Shown here: positions 50,677-59,254 of the stretch, piece after piece
Numbering within the stretch: the stretch's first letter is position 1
Layout of the letters: each line of letters opens with the position of its first letter
Source: Verrucomicrobiota bacterium
Lineage (GTDB): Bacteria; Verrucomicrobiota; Verrucomicrobiia; Methylacidiphilales; JBCCWR01
Length of the DNA: 64,000 nucleotides
Assembly: GCA_039192515.1 (NCBI GenBank)
Contig: JBCCXA010000012.1
Location: 1 to 64,000, forward strand
Reading direction: 5' to 3'
The notes under the pieces: model-generated
Databases searched by the model: none
What the model was told of the DNA's origin: nothing
What the model saw: the letters and a program-made list of their open reading frames with translations, nothing else
Made by a program: the position numbers and the translations under genes

Positions 50677-51201
50677 TTAGCAACAGTTCTGAGGGGTGCA
50701 GGAGACCTTACGGCATAGCCAGAAATTGCGACCATGGCCAGTCACCAAAAAGGCCCCCCCCAGGGTATTGATTAAAGCGTGTAAGGAAATAGCATTATCT
50801 TTGAAAATGGTCTCTGCCGACATTTGATTTGCTGGCCCTGAACAAACGTGGCAACTAGCGCATGCTGATGTAAACCCTGTTACTTCCCTCGTAAGCGCGG
50901 TGATGAGTAAACAGATGCCAATTGTAGCAAATGCGATCACCCATCTATCCTTGTGTTTTCTGCAGCCCATGAAAATAGCTAAACTAGTAGTTGGAATGAC
51001 CAAAAAGAGCATCCATAAATGAAATTGCTCGTGCACCCAGAAAGTCGAAGCTACGATCGGTAATATTACTAGTATAACTGGTGTAATCAGACAGTGCACA
51101 GCACAAATAAGTGACATAGTGATCGCTGCTCGGTCAAGCCAGCTATGGTGCTCACTAAAAGTTCTAAAAAAATTCGAGTCCATGTTCTTATTGATAATCA
51201 T
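50677..51201 (-). CDS. MerC-domain membrane protein
   Basis: Small membrane protein of 174 residues with four hydrophobic segments. SWLDRAAITMSLICAVHCLI (about residues 20-39), then TPVILVILPI, is the MerC signature, with a Cys and His at the end of helix 1. A second cysteine cluster (SACASCHVCSG, about 121-131) and a GHGRNFWLCRK C terminus are present. MerC proteins carry Hg2+ in mer operons, but chromosomal relatives without mer genes probably handle other metals. No mer genes are here. Starts at 51201 or 51183 are both possible. Confidence 0.8.
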   Translation of the reverse strand: MIINKNMDSNFFRTFSEHHSWLDRAAITMSLICAVHCLITPVILVILPIVASTFWVHEQFHLWMLFLVIPTTSLAIFMGCRKHKDRWVIAFATIGICLLITALTREVTGFTSACASCHVCSGPANQMSAETIFKDNAISLHALINTLGGAFLVTGHGRNFWLCRKVSCTPQNCC

Positions 51202-51206
51202 TTATT
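51188..51206. promoter_or_regulatory. Fur-box-like sequence at the MerC gene start
   Basis: TTATTGATAATCATTTATTA on the plus strand contains TGATAATCATT, 11 consecutive bases of the Fur consensus, and about 13 of 19 positions match overall. It overlaps the first possible start codon of the MerC-like gene. Metal-dependent repression by a Fur-family protein is possible. Confidence 0.3.
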
Positions 51207-51636
51207 AATAAAACCAGTGTTTCGTCAACACTATACTAGGCCATTTTCACTGAGATTTGATCTAGTGAAGCGACCTTGTATCTGGTTAATTTCAACTAAG
51301 CCACTGATATCCCCTGTTTCTTAGGTGATGGCGAAATGGGTTTTCTATAGAACAACAAAAAATCTCGATGAAACTGTTTTACTAGTTTTCGAACTCACTT
51401 CGCTCTTTCATAGCGACTCTTCTATGCTCAAGCGGATATAAAATGCAGCTTTTTTTTTAAATATTTAATTTGCATTCTAATCCAAGATCAGTAACTTGAG
51501 AGGTGTTCTACATAAAAGGTAGGAATAAGTTTGTTTAATGGGTGATTGTGTAAATTGTAGCCTTTTGAAGGATATAATTTGAAGTATTTGGGAACTAAAA
51601 AACTAAAACTCAAACCATATATATTTGAAAACTATT
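51202..51636. other. 435-bp gap between MerC-like and PEP-CTERM genes
   Basis: AT-rich divergent intergenic region. It should hold the promoters of both genes. Apart from the Fur-like site at its left edge, I see nothing recognisable. Confidence 0.6.
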
Positions 51637-52383
51637 ATGAATCAGAGCACTTTACTAAACAAGATATATCTTTTAATAGCCGTATATTTAACTCATGCTT
51701 CTTATACCAGTGCAGCAGTGATCCTTGATTTCACCAGCCGAGGGCTGAATCTTAGTACCTCAGATGTTACTGTTGATGTCACAAACAATAGCGTGTCTGC
51801 TACTGGCACAAAAGACCCTTTCTTATCAGGCGGATTTTCATCTATCTTAGCATCCGGGACGTTTGATCTTAAGATCTCAGCTTTGAGCTCGGAAGGCGGA
51901 ATCAATAATTTTAATCCAGTAGATTGGAGCGGTATTAATGATATCTCTACTTCATTGATTGCCACAAACGCTAGAGGTTGGGGAGTTAAGGATTCTGAAC
52001 TGGGTGGTGTGTCCAGGATAGATCAAGGTGAGGCGATCTTTTTCGAATTTGATTTTAGTGGATTAACACTAGGTGCAAATGATCTGGTTGTGTTGAGCGG
52101 GCTAAGCGGTGGTGAAAATTATGCGATTCATAAACAAATAAGTCCGACTTTGGGTTTAGAAATTGCCTCTGTTACTGAAGAAGGTTCAGTAATTTTGGAT
52201 GAAGTAGTCCAAGATGGTGATCTTTTTGCGTTGAGTTCTACAGGTAATCGCAGAAAATTTCTTGAAACATTGACTATAGATATCGTAACGATACCTGAGC
52301 CCTCTACATACACACTGATCATTCTGGGTGTTGGGGCATTAGTTATATTAAGATATCGCTTGGCCTCGCGTGGCCGCAACTAA
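51637..52383 (+). CDS. PEP-CTERM sorting-signal protein
   Basis: Exported protein of 248 residues. The signal peptide (LLNKIYLLIAVYLTHASYTS, cleavage near SAAV) is followed by a beta-rich body without known domains. The C terminus has the full PEP-CTERM layout: IPEPST at about residue 218, a hydrophobic helix (TLIILGVGALVIL) and a basic tail RYRLASRGRN. Such proteins are processed by an exosortase and often go to the cell surface or extracellular matrix. The exosortase gene is not in the window. I choose the ATG at 51637; a TTG at 51625 is possible. Confidence 0.88.
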   Translation: MNQSTLLNKIYLLIAVYLTHASYTSAAVILDFTSRGLNLSTSDVTVDVTNNSVSATGTKDPFLSGGFSSILASGTFDLKISALSSEGGINNFNPVDWSGINDISTSLIATNARGWGVKDSELGGVSRIDQGEAIFFEFDFSGLTLGANDLVVLSGLSGGENYAIHKQISPTLGLEIASVTEEGSVILDEVVQDGDLFALSSTGNRRKFLETLTIDIVTIPEPSTYTLIILGVGALVILRYRLASRGRN

Positions 52384-52965
52384 TCATTCAAGTTATAATC
52401 GCCTCTCCTGCTCGTGTCTAAGGAATTCTTGGGTGTGGACTTATGATTATGTATCACTTTTCAGCATCACTATATGACGGAATCCTATTTATGAAAGAGG
52501 ATTTGGCACGCTAACTAAGACTAGACGAGGAATATTGGGAGAGCTTTCATCACTAGTTTTGGCTGTCTCGTTTGCTTGAATGGTTAGCCCTTCCTTCTAG
52601 AGAATTTTTGAAGTATACCTAAATATCGGTGTCATGTCATACCCTGGTTCAACCGGGGGATCCAAGTATTCATAGACTTTTCGCCGAATTGATCTCCTGA
52701 TATCAAGCATTGATTCAAGTACCATCTGGCTACACATAGATCTCCAGTGGCTTTCTAGGCAGTAAAAAGAAAGGTGGGATGAGGCACAATTGTCTATTAA
52801 TTAGAAAACGCTCTAGATGGATATGAAAGCATCTATTCGTTTAATTTAAGTATTGTAAAAATCAAAGTGTCTTGAATATACAAGAAAATAACCCAAATGT
52901 AGACTTTAAGTGACTAAAAAGGTAGTTAGACTATTGGATCTAACACTTAACATTGATAAATAAAT
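52384..52965. other. 582-bp gene-free stretch before xylA
   Basis: No open frame of useful length. A tRNA T-arm-like hairpin near 52650 was examined and rejected. The last 45 bases hold an inverted repeat that may control xylA. The length suggests a decayed gene or a long regulatory region, but nothing else is recognised. Confidence 0.6.
52925..52944. promoter_or_regulatory. Inverted repeat upstream of xylA
   Basis: A perfect 6-bp inverted repeat with 8-base spacer, GTTAGA-CTATTGGA-TCTAAC, ends 21 bases before the xylA ATG. The size suits a dimeric repressor or a LacI/ROK-type regulator such as XylR. No such regulator gene is nearby. Confidence 0.4.
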
Positions 52966-54273
52966 ATGGAATATTTTAAAGACGTACCTGTAATACCTTA
53001 CGAAGGATCTGATTCAAAAAATCCCTTAGCTTTCAAGCATTATAACGCAGATGAGGTCATTGATGGCAAAAGCATGTCCGAGCACCTTCGCTTTGCGGCG
53101 CCTTATTGGCATGTGATGCGTAATCCTTTGGCAGACCCATTTGGCCAAGGAACAGCGTTAATGCCCTGGGATGATCAGTCTGATTCTTTAGAAAATGCAC
53201 TTACTCGAGTGGATGTTTTCTTCGAATTTCTTGAGAAAATTGGAATAGATTATTATTGCTGGCACGACCGCGATATTGCGCCAGAGATGAATGATCTTGG
53301 AAAATCTAATGAACTCTTAGACGCAGTTGTAGCAAAGCTCAAAGAAAAACAAAAAGAGACTGGTAAGAAACTACTTTGGGGAACTGCCTGTTTGTTTGCC
53401 CATCCACGCTACGCTCAAGGAGCTGCGACTTCTCCAAACTTCGATGTTTATGCATACGCTGCAGCTCAAGTGAAGAAAGCCATTGAAGCAACTAAAGAGT
53501 TAAACGGCTTAGGATACACTTTTTGGGGAGGCCGTGAAGGTTATGGATCTTTGATTAACACCAACATGAAGCGAGAATTAGATCACCTTGGAGCCTTCCT
53601 ACATATGGCGGTAGATCACGCCAAGAAGATAGGATTCACAGCACCTTTTTACATAGAGCCTAAGCCTAAAGAACCCAGCACTCACCAATATGATAGTGAT
53701 TCTGCAGCATGCCTCAATTTCTTACGTGAGTATGGGCTCATGGATTATTTCAAACTCAATATTGAAACGAACCATGCGGAGCTGGCGGGCCACACTGTAG
53801 AGCACGATCTAACTGTTGCTGCTAATGCTGGGATGCTTGGTAGTATCGATGCGAATAGGGGAGATCAATTAATTGGTTGGGACACGGATCAATTTCCTAC
53901 CAATATTTACCAAACTACTCAAGTCATGTTAATAGTTCTAGAAATGGGTGGTTTTGTCACAGGTGGTCTTAATTTTGACGCGAAAAGACGCAGAGAATCT
54001 CATGAACCGGTGGACTTATTCCATGCTCATATTGGAGGAATGGATGCTTTTGCTCGAGGTCTTAAGATTGCATCAGCTATTCGAGCTGATGGGCGTCTAG
54101 GGAAATTTATCAAAGAACGCTATGCGTCCTTTGATACTGCAGCTGGCACGATGATTGAAGAAGGTAAAAGTAGTTTCGAAGAGCTAGAGAAATATGCCCT
54201 ACAGAGTGGAGAGCCTACAATAGCCTCCGGACGCCAGGAAATGCTCGAGAATCTTATAAACGAATTCATTTAA
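52966..54273 (+). CDS. xylA: Xylose isomerase
   Basis: Interconverts D-xylose and D-xylulose (also glucose and fructose). The 435-residue protein has [12 protein letters not shown] with the catalytic His (about residue 103) and [13 protein letters not shown] (about 188). [20 protein letters not shown] gives the metal-binding glutamate and lysine, and [20 protein letters not shown] carries metal-binding aspartates. It belongs to the longer class II group (about 440 residues). No xylulokinase or transporter gene is adjacent. Confidence 0.96.
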   Translation: MEYFKDVPVIPYEGSDSKNPLAFKHYNADEVIDGKSMSEHLRFAAPYWHVMRNPLADPFGQGTALMPWDDQSDSLENALTRVDVFFEFLEKIGIDYYCWHDRDIAPEMNDLGKSNELLDAVVAKLKEKQKETGKKLLWGTACLFAHPRYAQGAATSPNFDVYAYAAAQVKKAIEATKELNGLGYTFWGGREGYGSLINTNMKRELDHLGAFLHMAVDHAKKIGFTAPFYIEPKPKEPSTHQYDSDSAACLNFLREYGLMDYFKLNIETNHAELAGHTVEHDLTVAANAGMLGSIDANRGDQLIGWDTDQFPTNIYQTTQVMLIVLEMGGFVTGGLNFDAKRRRESHEPVDLFHAHIGGMDAFARGLKIASAIRADGRLGKFIKERYASFDTAAGTMIEEGKSSFEELEKYALQSGEPTIASGRQEMLENLINEFI

Positions 54274-54277
54274 TGGG

Positions 54278-54327
54278 AATTATCGTAGAAGTTGAAGGAG
54301 ATGCGTAGATCTTTAAGTCCCTACTGC
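54278..54327 (+). repeat. Dispersed intergenic repeat, copy E (partial)
   Basis: TATCGTAGAAGTTGAAGGAG matches the 5' block of the family. GCGTAGATCTTTAAGTCCCT matches the 3' block of copies A and C. The central blocks are absent, so this looks like an internally deleted copy directly after xylA. Confidence 0.55.
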
Positions 54328-54387
54328 ATCGTTCGGGCCTTGTCTTTTGTATAAAGATATGAGATGTAGGATCGACTTTTCCTATGC

Positions 54388-56037
54388 TTATTGCTGGCTT
54401 TGGCACCAATTTTTCCACATTTCGCTATAGACTTTGCTTATTTCTCTGGTAAAAAGCTGGCCATCTATTAGAGGAGAGTTCTGAACTTCTTGGCGTAACT
54501 CTTGACGAGTCTTTTGAAGTATTTGTTTATCCTTAGCTAATTTTAAGGCAATACGAATGTACTCTTGATAGCTATCAGCAATCCACTCAGTTCTCTCAAG
54601 ATAATTGTAAATACTAACTCCATGGCGTTCCCCGCCATTTTTCCCCGAGATGGTAATGACGGGAACTCCCATCCAAAGTGCTTCTACACTAGAGAAAAAA
54701 CCTGTATAGGGAAATGGGTCAAGGGCAATATCAACGTGATGATGTAATAGCAAAAAGTTTTCTCGATCACACAGCGGAGCGGGCTGGATACGATCCGGAG
54801 ATATGCTGTATTTTAGAAATCTTCTATGGAGAGCTTCTGTAACATCCTCTCCTTCAGCTACAAGCAAGAGGAGCTTACTATCAGGAAGGGCGTTAAGAAT
54901 AAGGCTCCAAGTTTTAACTGCGAGCTCAGAGACTTTGACATAATTATTTAAGCATCCAAAGGTAATATGTCCATTCTCTAGAAAAGGAGCTGCTGCTACT
55001 GGTGGGCTATTTTCGGGTGGATTATACAGTATGCCTGGGCTATCTAGTCGGATAATTTTTTCCGAGTGATAATCATCAGTAAGCCCTGGTGGATCTAAAT
55101 AAAAATCTGAAATTCTATAATCCATAGCACTTAAACCCGTAGTATTAGGAAATCCTGTTTGAGTGACTTGTATAGGGGCAGGCCTCTGGGCAAAAGCCAT
55201 CAATCGATTACCATTCATATGTCCAACCATGTCAACAAGGATATCTATTTTTTCTTGGTGTATTTTCTCTGCTAGTGCATCGTTGGTCAAATCAAAGACA
55301 TCATACCATTTGTCTACAAGCGATCGTATTTCTTCGCTGTGCTGGTCTTTTGAATTATGATTATAGTAGCAAGTAATTTGAAACCTATTACGGTCATAAT
55401 GTTTAAAGAATGGTTGTATGATGTGACCTACAACATGATTTCGGAGGTCTGGTGAGACAAATGCTAGTCTGATTTGTTTTTCGGTATTAAGTGAGTTTAA
55501 GTATTTGTCATAAACTACACAATCTTGTGTATGTAGCTTGTTCCAGTTTTTGTATTCGGCAAAGAGTTTCTCATTTGTATAAGCAGGATCCATGTTCATA
55601 TAAAAGAGAAGATTACTATGAACTTTATGAGATGTGGGGTTAACTTGTATAGCTTCCCTGGAATTCTCAATTGCTTTGTTTAGTTGTCCTAATCGAGCAA
55701 GAATAGATGCGGTCTCGAGATATGTTTCCAAGAATTTTGGTTGTAGCTGCTTTGCTTTTATAAATACAGAAAGAGCTCTTTTGTATTGTCCGAGTCTGCA
55801 GTAGGTTTTGCCTAAGTTGTAATAGAGCTCGAAGTAATTTGGATAAGATGAGATATGCTTTTGATAGTGATTTATAACAGCTTGGTAGTCGTTGCTATTA
55901 TAGAGCTGCGAGCCTAGCTTGAGGATACTTGATATGTTCTTGCCATCTTGGTTTATAGCTTTTTGATAAAACCTAATGGCCTCAAGTGTTTTTCCCTCTT
56001 GAGCGAATTGGTCTCCGAGTTTTTCATACTTGGTCAC
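54388..56037 (-). CDS. TPR / O-GlcNAc-transferase-like glycosyltransferase (GT41)
   Basis: Protein of 549 residues. The N-terminal 150 residues are TPR repeats (KLGDQFAQEGKTLEAIRFYQ, YYNLGKTYCRLGQYKRALSV, TASILARLGQLNKAIENSRE). The rest is a GT41 catalytic region: RLAFVSPDLRNHVVGHIIQP with the conserved His (about residues 191-210), VDMVGHMNGNRLMAFAQRPA, TQTGFPNTTGLSAMDYRISD, FGCLNNYVKVSELAVKTWS and HHHVDIALDPFPYTGFFSSV. Bacterial members are protein or glycan glycosyltransferases using UDP-sugars. The target is unknown. It is convergent with xylA. Confidence 0.9.
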   Translation of the reverse strand: MTKYEKLGDQFAQEGKTLEAIRFYQKAINQDGKNISSILKLGSQLYNSNDYQAVINHYQKHISSYPNYFELYYNLGKTYCRLGQYKRALSVFIKAKQLQPKFLETYLETASILARLGQLNKAIENSREAIQVNPTSHKVHSNLLFYMNMDPAYTNEKLFAEYKNWNKLHTQDCVVYDKYLNSLNTEKQIRLAFVSPDLRNHVVGHIIQPFFKHYDRNRFQITCYYNHNSKDQHSEEIRSLVDKWYDVFDLTNDALAEKIHQEKIDILVDMVGHMNGNRLMAFAQRPAPIQVTQTGFPNTTGLSAMDYRISDFYLDPPGLTDDYHSEKIIRLDSPGILYNPPENSPPVAAAPFLENGHITFGCLNNYVKVSELAVKTWSLILNALPDSKLLLLVAEGEDVTEALHRRFLKYSISPDRIQPAPLCDRENFLLLHHHVDIALDPFPYTGFFSSVEALWMGVPVITISGKNGGERHGVSIYNYLERTEWIADSYQEYIRIALKLAKDKQILQKTRQELRQEVQNSPLIDGQLFTREISKVYSEMWKNWCQSQQ

Positions 56038-56100
56038 CTCGATAACAGAGGAAAGTGATTTTTAGGACCAAGAGTTTTAGTAAATTTCCAAAAAAGGTAA

Positions 56101-56514
56101 CTAGCCATGGTGTGGTTGAGGAGCAGACATTTTAACGATCTTCAAAGTAAATCTTAATTTAAGATCATTCTCTAGGCAGATTTCTACCGGATAGTCACCC
56201 TCTTTGCGAAATTCCATACCCCCAAAAACATTTACATTGGTTGCGTGGTTTTCGGTGTTTTTAAGACGAAAGGGAGCTTCAGCTGAGGCAATTTCATGCT
56301 CTTCATCGATATCTAAAATGCGAGTTTTTTGCAAGAACTCTCCACGACCCGAGCACCATCTAGTAAATACACATAACTTAATGACTCTAATAGGCAATTT
56401 GGGGGCAGCAATTATATTGATGACCCCGACGAGAGTGTTGCCTCCGTTGGCTTCCATTCTTACATCTTCACAGATGAGTGCAGCTTGGAGATCTGGGCTA
56501 ATGTGTTCTGTCAA
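56101..56514 (-). CDS. DUF6941-family protein
   Basis: Small soluble protein of 137 residues. DLQAALICEDVRMEANGGNT, then LVGVINIIAAPKLP, then LCVFTRWCSGRGEF, and a beta-rich C terminus (VFGGMEFRKEGDYPVEICLE) match the general pattern of DUF6941, small beta-sandwich proteins of unknown role. No signal peptide. It sits between GT41 and glutaredoxin genes on the same strand. Confidence 0.65.
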   Translation of the reverse strand: MTEHISPDLQAALICEDVRMEANGGNTLVGVINIIAAPKLPIRVIKLCVFTRWCSGRGEFLQKTRILDIDEEHEIASAEAPFRLKNTENHATNVNVFGGMEFRKEGDYPVEICLENDLKLRFTLKIVKMSAPQPHHG

Positions 56515-56557
56515 AATAGTGGGATTCTCCGAGTATTTGGGAGGTAAAACGATTCCA

Positions 56558-56809
56558 TTAATTCTCCGATTTATCTTTGAGAAATTCTATAAGTTCCTCA
56601 ACGCCAAAGTCAGCGAGAACTTGCCCATCCCAATCCATAGTGGGAGCCTTTGTTTGTCCTGAGAGCTGACGCATTTCGCTAAAAGCCTCTTCGTCGCCAG
56701 TTACCACTACTTTGTCGTATTTAATTTTATTTTCATCAAGATAATTTATGACTTGTTCACACCAGGGGCATCCAGTTTTCACATACAGTGTTGGTATGAT
56801 ATGGCTCAT
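56558..56809 (-). CDS. Glutaredoxin
   Basis: Thiol-disulfide protein of 83 residues. The active site is in PTLYVKTGCPWCEQVINYLD (CPWC), followed by KYDKVVVTGDEEAFSEMRQL and the cis-proline segment TKAPTMDWDGQVLADFGVEE. It is a short glutaredoxin/NrdH-like protein, probably reduced by glutathione or thioredoxin reductase. I choose the ATG at 56809; a TTG at 56830 is possible. It is divergent from kamA. Confidence 0.9.
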   Translation of the reverse strand: MSHIIPTLYVKTGCPWCEQVINYLDENKIKYDKVVVTGDEEAFSEMRQLSGQTKAPTMDWDGQVLADFGVEELIEFLKDKSEN

Positions 56810-56905
56810 GACTCTATCTATATTCCACAAAGATGAAGAATTTTCAAGTATTTGACAACCAAAGCATTACGATTAGTATTTTGGAGTAATTAGAGAGGTA
56901 ACTCG

Positions 56906-58099
56906 TTGGCGAGAAAAGAGTTTTTATTTTCATATCCTGGATATTGGGAGGGACTTGACCCGAAAAAGTGGAGTGATTGGAGGTGGCAGCTTCGCAACAG
57001 TGTTAAGTCATTAGAGGATCTGGAAGCCAGAATTAAACTGACTCCACAGGAACGCGCAGGCGTGAGGCTATCTAGATCAAAATTGGCTATGACAATTACA
57101 CCCCAATTCTTTAATCTCGTTGATCCTCATGATCCTAATTGCCCAATTAGGCGCCAGGTAATCCCTCGTATCGAGGAGACTCATGAGCATAGAGAAGAAT
57201 TAAGTGACCCATGTGGTGAGGACAACCATATGCCGGTGCCCGGTTTGGTTCATAGATACCCTGATCGTGTCCTTTTCCTAGTTACTGATCGTTGTGCATC
57301 TTACTGTCGTTATTGCACGAGGAGTCGTGTTGTTAGTGGTGCTGGAGACCAAGATTTAGAGACTGATTTTGAGGAAGCTTATAATTATCTAGAACAACAT
57401 GATGAAATCAGGGATGTATTGCTTTCTGGTGGAGACCCTCTTCTTTTCAGTGACACTAAATTAGAAAAAATTCTCCAAAGGCTTCGCGCTATAGAACATA
57501 TAGAGTTTATTAGAATAGGAAGTAGGATTCCCATTTTTCTACCGCAAAGGATTACACCAGAGTTGTGTGCTATGCTAAAGCGTAATGGTCCTATATGGAT
57601 CAGTATTCATAGCAACCATCCTAAAGAACTGACAGCAGAAGTTAAGGAGGGACTGGAGCGTTTGAGCGACTCAGGTGTACCTCTTGGGAATCAAGCGGTT
57701 CTACTGCGAGGCGTTAATGATGATGTTGAAATTCTAAAAGAGCTACTACACAAGCTCTTACTATGCAGAGTGAGACCATATTACTTGTATCAATGTGATT
57801 TGATCAAGGGTTCAGCTCATTTGCGAACTAGTATTGCAGAGGGTCTTGAAATAATGGATGAATTACGCGGCCATACAACAGGTTATGCGATTCCTCAATA
57901 TGTCTTGGATGGTCCAGGTGGCGGTGGGAAGATACCCCTTAACCCTGATTATATTGTAGCAAAAGATGAAGACAGGGTCTTATTGAGAAATTTCAAAGGT
58001 GATATCTATGAATACCCCGAGCCTAAAGGTAAAGTGTTGGGCCATGCAAAATCCTATCTGCCTAACCACAACAGAGCTCTTAAGTGTGATTGTACTTAG
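56906..58099 (+). CDS. kamA: Lysine 2,3-aminomutase (radical SAM)
   Basis: Radical SAM, PLP-dependent enzyme of 397 residues that turns L-lysine into beta-lysine. The cluster motif is FLVTDRCASYCRYCTRSRVV (CxxxCxxC, about residues 129-148), and DVLLSGGDPLLF is the SAM/PLP region. YYLYQCDLIKGSAHLRT and LDGPGGGGKIPLNPDYIV retain the two aspartates that hold the lysine side-chain amine in characterised KamA. This favours lysine over glutamate. The start is a TTG with a GAGAGG ribosome site. A methyltransferase gene follows after three bases. No lysine-fermentation genes are near. Confidence 0.9.
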   Translation: MARKEFLFSYPGYWEGLDPKKWSDWRWQLRNSVKSLEDLEARIKLTPQERAGVRLSRSKLAMTITPQFFNLVDPHDPNCPIRRQVIPRIEETHEHREELSDPCGEDNHMPVPGLVHRYPDRVLFLVTDRCASYCRYCTRSRVVSGAGDQDLETDFEEAYNYLEQHDEIRDVLLSGGDPLLFSDTKLEKILQRLRAIEHIEFIRIGSRIPIFLPQRITPELCAMLKRNGPIWISIHSNHPKELTAEVKEGLERLSDSGVPLGNQAVLLRGVNDDVEILKELLHKLLLCRVRPYYLYQCDLIKGSAHLRTSIAEGLEIMDELRGHTTGYAIPQYVLDGPGGGGKIPLNPDYIVAKDEDRVLLRNFKGDIYEYPEPKGKVLGHAKSYLPNHNRALKCDCT

Positions 58100-58102
58100 G
58101 TA

Positions 58103-59254
58103 GTGCCATCTTTAAAAATCAAGCCTAATAGGCATTCACGAGTGCTAAAAGGACATCCTTGGGTATATGCCAGTGAAGTACAAAAGTCTTTGTCCACACA
58201 GTATGATGGCCAGGTTGTGGAGTGTCGAGATGCGAAAGGTCGCTTTTTAGGAAGTGGCATTTACAATAGCAGCTCTCAGATTATTTGGCGTCGCCTGTCC
58301 TACCAGAAAGTTAAATTGGATGAGCAATTTATCAGGCAACGTATTCAGCAAGCTATCATTTGGCGAGAAGACTTACATGATATTAGAAGACTCATTTGGT
58401 CAGAAAGTGATGGCTTGCCGGGAGTAGTTGCTGATCAATATGGTAAGGTATTAGTGGTTCAAATACTAACTTTAGCCATGGAGAAGAAAAGAGACCTTCT
58501 TGTAAAGGTTTTTTCTGAAGAACTTAAGCTTGATTGTATTCTTTTGCGTAATGATGCGCCTATTCGTAAGCACGAAGGACTAGATTCTTACAGAGAAGTC
58601 GCTTACGGTAAGATGCCCACTCCTTTTTGGCTTAAAATTAATGATATTGACTATTGGTTGGATTTTGAAGAAGGACAAAAAACGGGTTTTTATCTTGATC
58701 AACGTGTTCAGCATCAGCGAATAGGTAAGCTAGCGAAAGGTTGTAATGTCTTGGATGCTTTTTGTAATCAAGGCAGCTTTGCTTTGTCTTGTGCAAACAA
58801 CGGGGCGAAAAAGGTAACTGCGGTCGATATTTCTCAAGTTACATTGGGATTAGCTGAGAAGAATGCCCAACATCAAGGCCTGGACATTACTTTTATTCAA
58901 GACAACGTTTTTGATTTTTTTCAAAAGAAAAAAGATGCTTTTTGGGATCTTATTATTTTAGATCCTCCCTCTTTTACCAAAAATAAAGCGCGTCTTAACG
59001 ATGCTTTGAGAGGCTATAAAGAGCTAAACTTGAGAGCATTGCAGAGCTTGAAAACTAATGGAATCCTAGCTACCTATAGCTGCTCTTTTCATGTCGATAT
59101 CCAGACATTTCAAGAGGTTGTTTTGAAAGCATCCGTGGATGCGAAGCGTGAAGTGAAGCTTTTAGAATATGCTCATCAGCCATCAGATCATCCTGTGCTC
59201 ATAGGGATGCCAGAGAGTGAATATCTCAAGGGGATGATTTTGCAGGTTAGTTAG
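58103..59254 (+). CDS. Class I SAM-dependent rRNA methyltransferase (RlmI-like)
   Basis: RNA methyltransferase of 383 residues. The N-terminal PUA part (PNRHSRVLKGHPWVYASEVQ, about residues 7-26) is followed by WSESDGLPGVVADQYGKVLV and GQKTGFYLDQRVQHQRIG. SAM motif I is VLDAFCNQGSFALSCANNGA (about 213-232) and the catalytic DPPSF lies in LIILDPPSFTKNKA. YSCSFHVD carries the C-terminal Cys loop. This layout matches RlmI (m5C of 23S rRNA), but the exact site cannot be given. It starts at a GTG. Confidence 0.9.
   Translation: MPSLKIKPNRHSRVLKGHPWVYASEVQKSLSTQYDGQVVECRDAKGRFLGSGIYNSSSQIIWRRLSYQKVKLDEQFIRQRIQQAIIWREDLHDIRRLIWSESDGLPGVVADQYGKVLVVQILTLAMEKKRDLLVKVFSEELKLDCILLRNDAPIRKHEGLDSYREVAYGKMPTPFWLKINDIDYWLDFEEGQKTGFYLDQRVQHQRIGKLAKGCNVLDAFCNQGSFALSCANNGAKKVTAVDISQVTLGLAEKNAQHQGLDITFIQDNVFDFFQKKKDAFWDLIILDPPSFTKNKARLNDALRGYKELNLRALQSLKTNGILATYSCSFHVDIQTFQEVVLKASVDAKREVKLLEYAHQPSDHPVLIGMPESEYLKGMILQVS

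Noticed and set aside
52640..52680. Sequence near CCCTGGTTCAACCGGGGG resembling a tRNA T-arm
   Set aside because: It can form a 7-bp hairpin with a 3-base loop, but the T-loop pairing is wrong and no anticodon or D-arm partner lies upstream.
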